Positions 35,788 to 47,434 of a stretch of DNA of 64,000 bases are shown one piece after another. The position numbers and the translations under genes are program-made. The stretch comes from Sympetrum striolatum (lineage: Eukaryota > Arthropoda > Insecta > Odonata > Libellulidae), in contig OX388348.1 in assembly GCA_947579665.1 (NCBI GenBank), positions 12,028,001 through 12,092,000 on the forward strand, written 5' to 3'. A model generated the notes under the pieces. It saw only the letters and a list, made by a program, of their open reading frames with translations. It ran no database searches and was not told the DNA's origin. Position 1 is the stretch's first letter. Each line of letters opens with the position of its first letter.

Positions 35788-37889
35788 TATAAATACGTCC
35801 CGACGAGTGAAAGTAAAACCTGAAAAAATTTACAGCGGTTTTACAGATTAGGAAATTAGGATCAGGATTAGGACCCGATGGTAAGCTCGAAACAAAATCC
35901 CTTTTATAAGTTGGTTACGGTGGTCACCTTGGTAAGTGAGCCTAAACAAGGCGGGATGAGTAGCTCAATGCTGATAAGACCAAAATGAAAATCCCCTTTC
36001 TATGTTGCTTACGTTGGTCACTTTGGTAAACGAGCCAAAACAGAGCGGGATGAGGAGCTCAATGCTGATAACACCAAATCAAAATTCTTCTTGGATCACC
36101 CTGCCGTCGCTCACTCATTTCATTAACACTCATCACTAACGCCTCCAACAAGAGAGGAAAGGACGTCGTTAGTACGTCTTAGAAACGATCGAAATCGTCA
36201 TTTTTTCCGCAGACAGAAGGATTCCTTACTAACGACCACACCTTCCCCCAAACCCATTTTTTAGTGATTTAGTATTTCATATGTTAGTAACTTTTATATT
36301 TTTTGTCACTTAATGTTTATATCTATGTTTTATTTAAGGGTTAAATGGAGGAAGATACGTTTTAGTCCCAATTGCGCACAATAAAGTTGTCAATAATAAT
36401 AATACCACCACATTATCTCACAAAAAGGTATTTTCGTAACTCTCTACTTCCCCTCCAATCCTTCATGGCTATTTAAGTGTGCAAAATATTTTTTCTGTAG
36501 TAGAAGATGCTATTCTTTGCCAAAGAACTCATTTTGTTTCGATGATAAGTAAGCAAGTGCCATACGTGTTGCCTGCAACGCGTCAACAAGCTGCGCGCAT
36601 CGGCTACTTTACGGATACTGAGGTTACTCACGTATTTCATCAATTACTCGCGGAGGGGTGGTTCGGGGTGGCCAATTTTTTTTGGGTTTCATAGCTGAGA
36701 TATGTGCCTACAATAATATATGTATATCAACGCAGGACTCGGCGGGACACTATAACTTTATGAAGTTTGTATTTTTGTTTTTGAACGAAATTAGTGCAAA
36801 TTAGTGGTTACTTTTTATGTTAATAACATTGTTAATTTTGTTTCGGAGCTATTGTAAAACAGCATTTCAAATCCGCTAACATTGCTAAGTCAATTCCATT
36901 TAAGGAATTTCAAATTGCGATAATGGGGTAGCTGCAGAGGAATTTTGAAGATGAGGCTATTTCGAAGCGAAAGCACGGTTAGGCGTCCGAGCAGCAAACC
37001 TTTCACTTTGTTATTGATTTTTACAAACATGTGCATACTTACCTGCATTTCGAATGCATTTCTCAGAGGCTCAAACATTTTACTTGCCAACCATGTAAAA
37101 ACAAATCATATCCCCGAACTTTTTTTTTTCTCATAATGACCACCTTTTTGGGATTTGGTCCCACTGTGCGGCGGCCGGTTTGGATAACGAAATTTCCGAT
37201 TAAACGAAGTCCCGCGTGAAACACCCCAAATTGCGTTAATACCACGAAATATAACCGTAAAACGTGCGTACGTAGAATGCTATTGATATGGTTTTGAATA
37301 AGCCTGTATGTTTTTGACTGAAAAATTTGTATAGACGGGTTAAAAAGGCGCCAAAGTATGATTGAAATTCAAAGTTTTTAAATGCTTAATAACAAAGCTC
37401 GTTTATTTTGTGTTCTTAATGAAAAAATCCGCCTTATTTGGCAGCGGGGGTGTCACGAGCAAATGAATAATGGGTCGCGATGGTATTCGATGGGCGGGGG
37501 TGGGGTAGGTGCATTCGGAAAAGTTTGTTCCGATGTACGCGATTCGGATAAACGGGAGTTGACTGTAAAAAGAAAAAATGTCTGTACTGTAGGTGTGAAG
37601 CGGAAAATGGAATTCGAAATACCTGGAAAAAAGACGGAATGTAATTAAATGTTTAAGGTATCAAAAAAACTTTTGCTTGTTTATGTTTAAGGATAAATCA
37701 CTTCCCTGTTTTCTTTCTATTGAATACAATTTTGTATAATAGAAACAAAACAGAGAAGAGTTCCTATACAAAATTTTACCTCAATGGAAGAATCGGGTTT
37801 GTATCCTCACATCAGTTTTTATTTACTATCTATTTCCTTTCCTTGACGCCTTAAGTACGTTTCTCGATGCAAAAATCCATCACTTAATA
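35788..37889. other. Interior of the 5.28 kb element, unassigned
   Basis: Two diverged direct copies of GGTTACGGTGGTCAC.../GCTTACGTTGGTCAC... lie near 35,915 and 36,010, each followed by GCGGGATGA(G). Short open frames (36,479-36,694 plus; 36,890-37,245 minus) have no recognisable domain. Confidence 0.35.
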
Positions 37890-40103
37890 TTCGTTGGCAA
37901 AAATTAATCAACCCAATGTTGGCCCTGTGTTGGCAAAACCACCAATTTCTTCTCAAATCTCTGTTGTAAATAGTCCGTTGGCCCAATGTTGGCATTACGT
38001 TAGTTTTTCCACTAACCATTTGCCAACGGTGCCTACCAAATCCTGCCGTTGGCCCAACAACCTGTGTTACTAGGGGACATAACTCGGATGGTTTCCATAA
38101 TTACATATTTATTAAATCTATACCGTAATTTGGATGTTTCTTCATTGCTGGAAGTTGCAGTATTAGATTTTTTAGTATCGAAATACGTTATGAAGTACAA
38201 TTATGTTTGTAGCTATATGGTTCCTTCTTTTCCCCTTCATCTCGACTGGCCATCAGCAGACACTAACTTACAGTGTATGTGTAACTTGCAGTCGTTATAA
38301 TTTAATCAGATGAAACTATTAATAGACTTTATTATGAATCATCACAATCCCCGTTGAAATTTGTAGCTGGCATTTACCCCACCCTTATGGGATAAGGCTG
38401 TTTTACTTAAGCATATATATAATATCACTTTCTGCAGATAAATAGTCTATCGCAGGTTTACTGTGAACTTAAAATCGTTTTAAGGAATATTATTCAGACT
38501 ATATGTAAGCCTTTTTAGAAAGAACTAGCCCATGTGACACGATCAGTTAAAGGTATTCACGTGCTATATAATTTGTTGATATTTGCAAACTTCACAATTA
38601 TTCGCATATCTTTCAATTCTTTTCCTTTTCCTTTCGTACCTATAAGATTTATCCATGGTGCATTTCTCCATAAGTCACTAATAATCGCATACCTTTTCGC
38701 GTTAACTCTTAATATCCATAAAAGGAAAAGGTAACAATTTTTACTAGCAACAGCCATACCATTCCACGATGACAGTTATCGATTTAAGTTATCAACCCGA
38801 AGTTTAGATTGAATTCTGCGATGATATTCATCAGCAGTCGTTGGTATTGCGCTATCACTGAACTATTCATAGTTGAGCGCATCTTTTCGGGAGCCATGAT
38901 ATTCTTCTAATAGGCTTGCGGCTTTGCTTCGTTAGTCATAAGCGTTAACTTTCGCTTTCCCGCCTCGTTCTAAATCCCTGTAAAGAGAAGTGAAAGTTAC
39001 TTGCATATATACACAAGGATGATTTAGCTTTCCCTTTCCGTTCATTTTTCGGTGAAATTCCTTTTAAATTTAGCGAGCAATATTTTGTGAAGAGTTTTGT
39101 TTATCTCGATGTTTTGTCCCAACGACCTTGGATTCTTTTTCTTTGGTTTTCATTGTTCGAGGCGATCTATTACCTACCTCTGACGAACCAAGGAACTTAA
39201 AGTACTTTCGTAGTATCACGTAGACGATAGCATAAACGCGCATAAGCGCATAAACGTTGAGAAATATCATCTTTATGAATTTAGTTTATATGTAGTTCAA
39301 GCTAACTTAACATCACTCGGGTGTTCTGGAAAGGCACTGAAAATTAGGAAAATTAATATCTCCAGCCACTCCTTACATTTTGATGTTCTGGTTTAGTTTG
39401 AGGAAAACGAAGTTTAAAAAGTTTCATCATAACCCAATCCAAATCCGGAGCAGTGGATCATGAATCCTGAGTTTCTATCAGTTCCGAATTCTTAACATTT
39501 AAATCAACTTCTGTTTTAGATGTTTGCTATCGCAGCGTTTTGTCTTCAACTGTACTACTGGAGTCGATTTTCGGATATGGTCATTCATAATATATTCTAA
39601 TGACTTCAGTAAATACTTCCTACTCTTCTTGTAACGGAAGTCCTGAAAAATATTCCAATTTGAATTGACGAATAGTTATCATTTTAAACATCTTGCTTAT
39701 TGATTAACTAATAATTTTCTGTTTTGTTTTGATATTTTGTATTGGATTCAAATAATGCTTTCAAATTAGCAATAAATGAGCAGGCTGTAGTGTTTTGGTA
39801 GATATTTTTCAGATTGTATATCTCTTTGAACAATATTCTCTGTAACTACTAAATTAGATGTGGCTTCTTTCTTTCTCAAGTTCTGAGGAAGTGAATTCTC
39901 TTACTTTTGGATGATTTATTTCGGTTTGTGTGGAGTGATGTCCACTGGGCGTTCAACCAAGAATTATCAAGCGACATCTTACGATTGCCCCATATAAGTT
40001 AGTCATTTTTAAATGGTATTATCAGAATAATAAATAAATAAGCGTGATATTTGTGATTTAAAAGACTTCCATGGGACCTGGTCCTTCAATGGAGGGGGGG
40101 TGA

Positions 40104-40179
40104 GGCTCCTGGATAGTCATGTGGAGAGCGCGTTTTCCTTCGGTAAAATAAGTCCCGAGTTCGATTCCTAGTAGGAGCC
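40104..40179 (+). repeat. tRNA-derived SINE head (right-arm copy)
   Basis: Exactly 76 bases from GGCTCCT to AGGAGCC, which pair as a perfect 7 bp acceptor stem. TAGTCATGTGGAGAGCG fits an A box/D arm and GAGTTCGATTCC a B box/T arm. A non-tRNA tail follows (ATGACCTATGCTGTCGAAG) that recurs at 49,030. The D and anticodon arms are poor, so it is a SINE, not a tRNA gene. Confidence 0.75.
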
Positions 40180-40649
40180 AATGCGCCAAATGACCTATGC
40201 TGTCGAAGCACTTTTAAAAATATTGCTAGAACTACAACATCAAGTAGTGGTAATATTACTCGCGTGATCAATTATATTATTTTTTCCGGTATTCCTCAAC
40301 GGTCTGACACGTCAAAAAACCATCACTCTATCATTGAAAAACGATAAGGAGGGCAGCGTTGCTGCGGAGTGATAATTGTTCAATGGAAGGATAATATAAA
40401 ACATTGAGTATAATTCGAATTAAATGTACAGTAAAGTATATCCTTTAATATACTACGAAAGTAATAAATTACTAAGCAAGTATCAAGTAAAGTATATGCT
40501 CAAATAGATACTATACTAAAAAAATGTTAGAATAAAGTGTCCTACTTAATTATGATCGTTATTATTACTATCATATTAGTATTTTTGGATTAACATAGGT
40601 TTTTTGTTTTCGAATCACTATTTCATTAACTGTATCCTTATTTTTTCTT

Positions 40650-41245
40650 TAGAATCACACTTGCAACTTTCCTATATCTCGCCAGAGCGGAGGAAGACCA
40701 CAGAGACACGGAGGAGAGATATTCGGTCCAGGGATGGAATACAAAATACAATAAGTAGAAATGGAATAAAACCTTTCTTCAAATCGGTTTTTAGTGTGAT
40801 CAGTAATGCGTATATTTAGATTAACATAGTGTTTCCTGTTTTCGAAGTAATACTTCATTTATTGATTTTCATTTATTCCTCGAAAACACGCTCACATCAT
40901 TTCTCCATCATGGAAGAGCAGATTAGGAGCGCAGAGATTCTGAGGAGAGAAATTCGGTCCAGGGATGGAATTCAAAATACAATGAGTATAATTTGAGACT
41001 TATGTTAATACTACTCTTATTTAAGTATGATAGATAGCGCTTTCTTTCAACTAACCTAGTATTTACGTTTTCGAGATGATGTTTTATAAATTAGTTTTTA
41101 ATTTATCCTTCAGAAATACGCTTGGAACTTCTCTACGTCATGGAAGGGCGAGAGTAGGAATGCAGAGATGCTGCGGAGAGTTATACGGTCCATGGAAGGA
41201 GCACAATACGATGAGTACAAGTTTAATCAAGTGTCATTATAATTC
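40650..41245 (+). repeat. Three copies of the ~230 bp unit, right arm
   Basis: Units with GAGATATTCGGTCCAGGGATG, GAGAAATTCGGTCCAGGGATG-like and GAGTTATACGGTCCATGG cores lie near 40,715, 40,950 and 41,170. They match the left-arm array in reverse complement but are more diverged. The first reads IFGPGMEYKIQ then TAA in the same frame as several left-arm units. Confidence 0.75.
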
Positions 41246-41299
41246 TTATTTATGTATGATCGATAGTGTGTATGCTTTTCATTCGTTATAGTTCTCTAA

Positions 41300-43975
41300 T
41301 GTTATCCGATTTTCGTCACAGTTGATTTAGTTTCAATTTATTTTTCTTTGGCAGTTTTGAAACAATGCCTCAGTTTCAACGGCGCTACTATGTTACATTC
41401 CTTAACGCATGGAGTACTACATGATTTTTTTTTCATCCTAAAGGTTTCGAGTACTTATCAGTGGTCTCCGTAAATACTGATGGAATCGATCTAAATACAT
41501 TCTGGAAGAAAAAACCAGAGCAACTGTTTTAGACACCAATACTTAATTAAAAGCATCGTAAATGGTTATTAAAATTGCTTCCTAAACGTAAAATGAAATC
41601 ATTATCAAATAATTAAGGTAGAAACGTGTGTTATTTATTTGCATAATGGCTTGCCCTTCTATCATAATCAAAGCCGACACTTTTCCATAAGGTATTCATA
41701 AACAGCTAGTAGTATTTTATATTTTGAATATAAATTACCAAGTATGCAAGGCCAATGGGAATGCATAAAAATATGAAAAAAATTGAATTCCGATTCCTTT
41801 TATCGGTCGTTTAATTTTACATTTCGTTAGATGTCTTTAGAAATTTCTTGTAACTATCGAAAACATTATAAATTTGACGATTGGAAAGAATTTTGTTACC
41901 TTGCTGAGCAACGCTATTGTTAATTCAGCGCATTTACGTGTAAGATAATTTAGGCCATTTTAATTGAGTATTGTAATACCAACCATGTATCAGATGAGTA
42001 ATATTTTTATGAGACTTTTCAGTCAGGATAAATAAAACGCTGGTTCAAACTAACGATCTTGTATCGTAAGTTGCTCATTAACAATCTTAGTATTGGCAAT
42101 AGTTTGTTAAATGTTCCTGTTAGAACTGTTGCTGTGATTTTTGATATATTAAGCTAAAACGACTGATATAAAGATACATTCGCTGGATTATTAGTTTTTG
42201 GGTTTGCGTTGATAATCTGTCGTCACTTCAGTTTTTTTAGTGTGCTACTTTCGCAATTTCAATGACTTTCAATGACAACATTATGATTACTTTTAAAACG
42301 TTCTTTCATATTCCGATTTCGTCGTATCATTTTCTTAAATAACGTTAAAGAGAGAAACAAGATCGGCGACCAAGGAGATGTCAACTTACAGTGTGATTCC
42401 CATCTAAGCTAATGATGATTAATAAATTAGAGAATGAATACATAGACGACAAAGATTAGTGCTATGGATGACTCATTATGGTTTGAGCGTTGTTTACTTA
42501 GGTTTTAAAAACTGGGTACAATGTCGGCGCTGCTAAAGATGGCATTAGTTCAATATGTTTTCCCTTTCATCCCTTCCGTAATAGCTCTAATATAAGCTTT
42601 AACTTCTTTCTATTCACAGATATTATTAGCATACTTTCATTGTCGCCTTTTTGTTAGCAGCGCTCAAGTACATGTCGTTCAGGAATCACCTCAAGGTCGA
42701 TTCTTCTTAAAATTTAAATTACTGCCATTCCTAGAATTTTTTTTACAGTGGTGGCCGCTGGTTCGTGCCATATTCACCTTAGGGTCTTTTCACAAGTTCA
42801 AGGTCTTGTTTCAAATACAGTCTCCGACGTTGTAAACATCTTTAGTTTGTTTGAGTTACTCTTTCACGAGTCTGTAGTGAGACTAGGGCGTGTTATTAGT
42901 CTTTAATACCGCTTCTCGTAGTAAACGTAACTAGAGTTTTTTTTAGTTAATCGGATATAGATGAATGCAGAGAAATATACGAGACAGTAAATTTATCATT
43001 GTTTCTTATCAATATCCCTATCGACTGTTCTCATAAGATAGATGGAGTTTCTTTCAGTTTACTCCTTGGCATTTTACGCTTTCCGTCATGACCAATTTCT
43101 AACATAAAGATTTAAATGAACGGAAACGTTGATTTAGGTCGTTAATATATGCATTAAAAGCGGTTTCAATGACTGCGAGGTCCGCGATATTGATAACCAT
43201 CATCGTTAAAATTACCTGCCTTTAGTTATTTGCAGATGAAGGTTTTCATCGGATTTCATCTGCAGTAGCAATAATTAATTTTTACAATCGAATTTCATCG
43301 TGTTTGTAAGTAGAGTTATATAAGATACTCGATGTTTTCCAAAGCTTTCGAAACGCTTGGTAAATGCTAACGTTTGAATCAATGTTTTCGAGCAAGATAA
43401 TGCCGGTTAAGAGATACTTCATTAATTAATTTCTGTTCTCAGAGTCTTATTGGCCTCAATGCAAAGGTTCCGCCTCCTAGATTCTTGCGTTGGTTTGCAC
43501 CTTAACTTTTCTTCCTGAAATGTCAGAAAAACAAAAATTAATTATGAAGGAATCATATATTATGAAAATCTGGGTAAGTAATATTTATGTGTTATTTCAT
43601 CATTATCTTCCACTGGATAAACCTGTAGCTCTAATTTGTTTCGCTAAAACACACTTAGTATTTATTTAGTATGTTTTTAAATAATGATCTTCCTAAATTT
43701 GGGTCAATATTATTGAGAGTATTCAGTAAAGATTCTTACTTATTCAATTTCAGATGTGGTAGTAGAAATTTAATAGTGAAGCATGGGGATTCCCTAATTT
43801 AAGATGCACCCAGATTTAACTTTTTGTGTACATTAATAACATTGCGTTATAACAGACTTTTGTGCTTTGCGGAGTCTCCGCTTATGCGATACAAGATTTA
43901 AGTACTGCAAAACGTGTGCCATTGGCTAAATTTCGTTTTTGGTGAATCATACAGATATTATTTTTCTCGAAGGAC
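41300..43975. other. Right-arm-only stretch, no gene seen
   Basis: About 2.7 kb that lies where the left arm has no equivalent. Homology with the left arm resumes near 43,978 (GACAGAGTTGTGCTGCT). No long open frames and no terminal repeats recognised. Confidence 0.45.
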
Positions 43976-44599
43976 GGCGTCGGGGACAGAGTTGTGCTGC
44001 TACGGTGGGGGACGGCATCGGGACCAATTATAGATTGGAAGGAATAAAATAAAAACTTCATTGTGGAATAAAATCGGTGAATTTTGAAGTGAACTGAAGT
44101 TTCTCCATGCACTGCACATTCCAATCATATAATTACATTCTAACCTATTTAATGAACATGTACCTATGTATACTATTTGAAGCTTTTTCAACTTTTAATC
44201 TACAATGTGACTAATGGTGAGGCAAGGTTAAAAAATATGTTTGTAAGTTTATGTTTTGTGTATCTATTCGGTGTTTATTCAATCTTTAAAGATTAAACTT
44301 GTTTATTGATCTTTATATATAACACGTAAGATGAATAAAAAGTGAAATATTATCTTTTTTCTCCTATGCCAAAATATATTTTCAATCATGTATAGTTAAA
44401 AAATCGTAAGGCCACAACTTGTATAGTTTCCCATTACTTGAAATGTATATATAATACGAATATAAAAATGACGTAGCACCCTGAACCAAATAAACTATTG
44501 CAGAATGTATAGATTTCTATGGATGTGTAAGGCAGGGTCATGTATAATTTATAATTTTCTGTTACTTTTTATTGTATTGCTGTAACTTTTCCTCTAAAT

Positions 44600-45830
44600 A
44601 AATCTCATGGGGAAGAGGGAGAGAAGATAGAGGACGGAGGAGGTTGATTAAGAGGGGGATGGAAAGTAGTGATGCGTATCTGAGAGGAGGGAAGGGAGAG
44701 GGCAACAAAAAATGGGGTGGTAAGTAAGAGGGTGGGAAGGGAGAGGGTGAGAAGGGAGAATGTGGAAGGGAGAGGGTTTTAATGGAGAGGGCGGTAATAG
44801 AGAGAGTGGGAATGGAGAGGGTAGTAATAGAAAGTGTGGGAAGGGAGAGGGTGCGAAGAGAGTGGGTGGGAAAGGAGAGGATGGGAAGGGAGAGCGCTGG
44901 GATGGATAGGGTAGGGAGGGAGAGGGTTGGAAGGGATAGGGTGGGGAGGGAGAGGGTGGTTAGGGAGAGGGTTGGGAAGAATAAGGTGGGATGGGATAGG
45001 GTTGGAAGGGAGAGGGTGGGAAGGGATAGGGTGGGGAGGGAGAGGGTTGGGAAGAATAAGGTGGGATGGGATAGGGTTGGAAGGGAGAGGGTAGGTAGGG
45101 AGAGGGTGGTAGGGACAGGGTAGGGAGGGAGAGGGTTGTTAGGGAGAGGTTAGGGAGGGAGAGGGTTAGAAGGGATTGGGTGGGGAGGGAGAGGGTGGTT
45201 AGGGAGAGGGTTGGGAAGAATAAGGTGGGATGGGATAGGGTTGGAAGGGAGAGGGTGGGAAGGGATAGGGTGGGGAGGGAGATGGTTGGGAAGGATAAGT
45301 TGGGAAGGGATAGGGTTGGAAGGGAGAGGGTGGTAAGGGAGAGGGTGGTAGGGACAGGGTAGGGAGGGAGAGGGTTGTTAGGGAGAGGTTAGGGAGGGAG
45401 AGGGTTAGAAGGGATAGGGTGGGGAGGGAGAGGGTGGTTAGGGAGAGGGTTGGGAAGAATAAGGTGGGATGGGATAGGGTTGGAAGGGAGAGGGTGGGAA
45501 GGGATAGGGTGGGGAGGGAGATGGTTGGGAAGGATAAGTTGGGAAGGGATAGGGTTGGAAGGGAGAGGGTGGTAAGGGAGAGGGTGGTAGGGACAGGGTA
45601 GGGAGGGAGAGGGTTGTTAGGGAGAGGTTAGGGAGGGAGATGGTTGGAAGGGATAAGTTGGGAAGGGATAGGGTTGGAAGGGAGTGGGTGGGAAGGGATA
45701 GAGTGGGGAGGGAGAGGGTTGGGAGGGATAGGGTGGTAAGGGAGAGGGTTGGAAGGGAGAGGGTGGTAAGGGAGAGGGTGGTAAGGGAGAGGGTGGGAAG
45801 GGAGAGGGTGGAGGTTTTGCAGCAGGTGTT
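44600..45830. repeat. Homopurine minisatellite, outer edge of right arm
   Basis: About 1.2 kb of GGGAGAGGGTGGGAAGGGA-type units, nearly all G, A and some T. A higher-order repeat of 239 bp is clear: the blocks starting at 45,180 and 45,419 encode the same frame. Open frames such as 44,782-45,123 are artefacts. Confidence 0.9.
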
Positions 45831-46544
45831 GAATCTCTGGCACTAAAAAAATGTTGAATTGTAGTTAAAATGGGTAGGATTTTTGACTTCATCATTTTTT
45901 CAGAAATTACCTGATTGAGCACTTTCAACTTGATTACTGCGCCGACCAGGGGATTTAGAACTTGAAAAGAAACTGAAAACCATTCGGTGACTCAATATCT
46001 ACTCTGAACAGCAACCAGCTCCACCAGAGATGGTGGTACTGGCGGTAGGGGTGGTAGAGTTTTCCTGAATTCAAAAAATGCTATAACAAAGATAAGGTAA
46101 TAAATAAATGGTTAAACATTTTCTCCATCATTATAAAATGTCAGAAAACTGTAATAATATTTTTAGTTTTCAATAAATGCTGTGAAACGAAATCACAACT
46201 TAAATGCATAACGCCCGGCGGCGAAGATGACGCAATTATTTGTTATTGCGAGTAATGGCGAGTAAGAAGAGTTCGGCGAAAAAATGTTCAGTGAGGATAT
46301 GCAGCAATAATTCGATTGAAAACCCAAAATTAAAATTCCATAGATTTCCGAGAACGAATGAAAGGTATTTATAATATTTCGAGTGTGTTGTTGTATTGAT
46401 GTCGTCTTCCTGAAGCTAGATTTTCGATGTATGGAAACGTTTGAAAACATATTTTTATTCACAAAACTTTATAATTTGAAAATTAAAATTGATGGTATGA
46501 CTTTGTTTTCTATTAAACTATTAGGTCTTTATCTTGGAGGAAAT
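45831..46544. other. No supported gene
   Basis: Mixed composition. The minus-strand frame 46,193-46,462 has no domain I recognise. Confidence 0.4.
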
Positions 46545-46793
46545 GGTTGAGTTTCGGAAGGTGTATCCCCATTAGTTTCGAGTCTAACCATCTAGGTGGC
46601 AGCAGCGTTAGTTTACTTACGTGCTGCGACTTTTTCGGCGCGAAAATCTATATCTCCTTTATTAATGAAGATACACATATAATTCTTATGTATCCAAAAA
46701 CAGCAGTGTTTGTCGCAAATGTTGCTTTGTGTTAAGAAAAAGATAGTCACCCTCACTCGGAACTAATGGGGACACACCTTCCGAAACTCAGCC
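46545..46793. mobile_element. Miniature inverted-repeat element, 249 bp
   Basis: Ends GGTTGAGTTTCGGAAGGTGT and its near-complement ACACCTTCCGAAACTCAGCC. No clear target duplication and no transposase gene; family unknown to me. Confidence 0.6.
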
Positions 46794-46909
46794 TCATTAT
46801 TATTGGTGTTGTCATTTTCGCTCAAGTGCCCAAACAAAGAAAGAGCCAACTAAATCCAAGCTTTTCAGCGGGCAAGGCAGAGGAAGATAGATTTCCACAT
46901 AATTTCCTC

Positions 46910-47428
46910 GGCTGAGCTTCGGAAGGTGTGTCCCCATTAGTTCCGAGTTAGTTCCAAGTCTAACCATCTAGGTGGCAGCAGCGTTAGGGGCATTGCTTTT
47001 TACTTGGCACTTAAAGATAACTTTTCCTTAAAAAGACCTTGGAAACCAATTGAGCTTGCAAACCAGCTATAGCTTGCGATCCGAACGTGAGGGTGACTAT
47101 ATTTTTCTTAACACAAAGCAACATTTGCGACAAAAACACTGCTTTTCCTTAAAAAGACCTTGGAAACCAATTGAGCTTGCAATCCAACTATAGCTTGCGA
47201 TCCGAACGTGAGGGTGACTATCTTTTTCTTAACACAAAGCAACATTTGCGACAAACACTGCTGTTTTTGGATACATAAGAATTATATGTGTATCTTCATT
47301 AATAAAGGAGATATAGATTTTCGCGCCGAAAAAGTCGCAGCACGTAAGTAAACTAACGCTGCTGCCACCTAGATGGTTAGACTCGGAACTAACTCGAAAC
47401 TAATGGGGACACCTTCCGAAACTCAACC
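46910..47428. mobile_element. Related miniature element, 519 bp, opposite orientation
   Basis: Same ends (GGCTGAGCTTCGGAAGGTGT and ACACCTTCCGAAACTCAACC). Its right half (47,190-47,428) is the near-perfect reverse complement of most of the 249 bp element. It contains a 121 bp tandem duplication (47,021-47,141 and 47,142 to about 47,258). Its right end sits about 10 bp before the first preserved codons of the BiP pseudogene. Confidence 0.6.
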
Positions 47429-47434
47429 ACTAAT

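Larger units (their letters stand above)
32795..38074. mobile_element. 5,280 bp DNA transposon, 4 bp GGAC target duplication
   Basis: The right arm reads GAGAGCT-GGAC then CCAAGTAACAC at the left edge, and GTGTTACTAGG then GGAC-ATAACTCGG at the right edge. The left arm keeps the uninterrupted site (GTCC at 25,987-25,990). Terminal repeats are therefore CC(A/T)AGTAACAC. Both subterminal zones (32,810-32,990 and 37,890-38,065) are packed with variants of CGTTGGCCCAACG in both orientations, typical binding-site arrays for a transposase. A broken minus-strand coding unit lies inside. A 4 bp duplication fits several superfamilies (for example Sola or Chapaev), so I leave it unassigned. Confidence 0.88.
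29700..45830 (-). repeat. Right arm of the giant inverted repeat
   Basis: Reverse complement of the left arm, lengthened by a 5.28 kb transposon (32,795-38,074) and a right-only stretch of about 2.7 kb (41,300-43,975), and shortened by loss of tandem copies and of the segment matching 23,110-24,435. It ends in the purine tract. A local inverted repeat at 30,028-30,084 and 30,191-30,243 adds a small hairpin near the centre. Confidence 0.9.

Noticed and set aside
40104..40179. Functional tRNA gene
   Set aside because: Acceptor stem and boxes fit, but D and anticodon arms are poor, and related copies share a non-tRNA tail, so it is a SINE.
44782..45601. Repeated Arg/Val/Gly/Glu-rich open frames
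   Set aside because: Artefacts of the purine minisatellite.
46545..46793. Frame 46,547-46,735 as a gene
   Set aside because: It lies inside a miniature inverted-repeat element and shows no domain.
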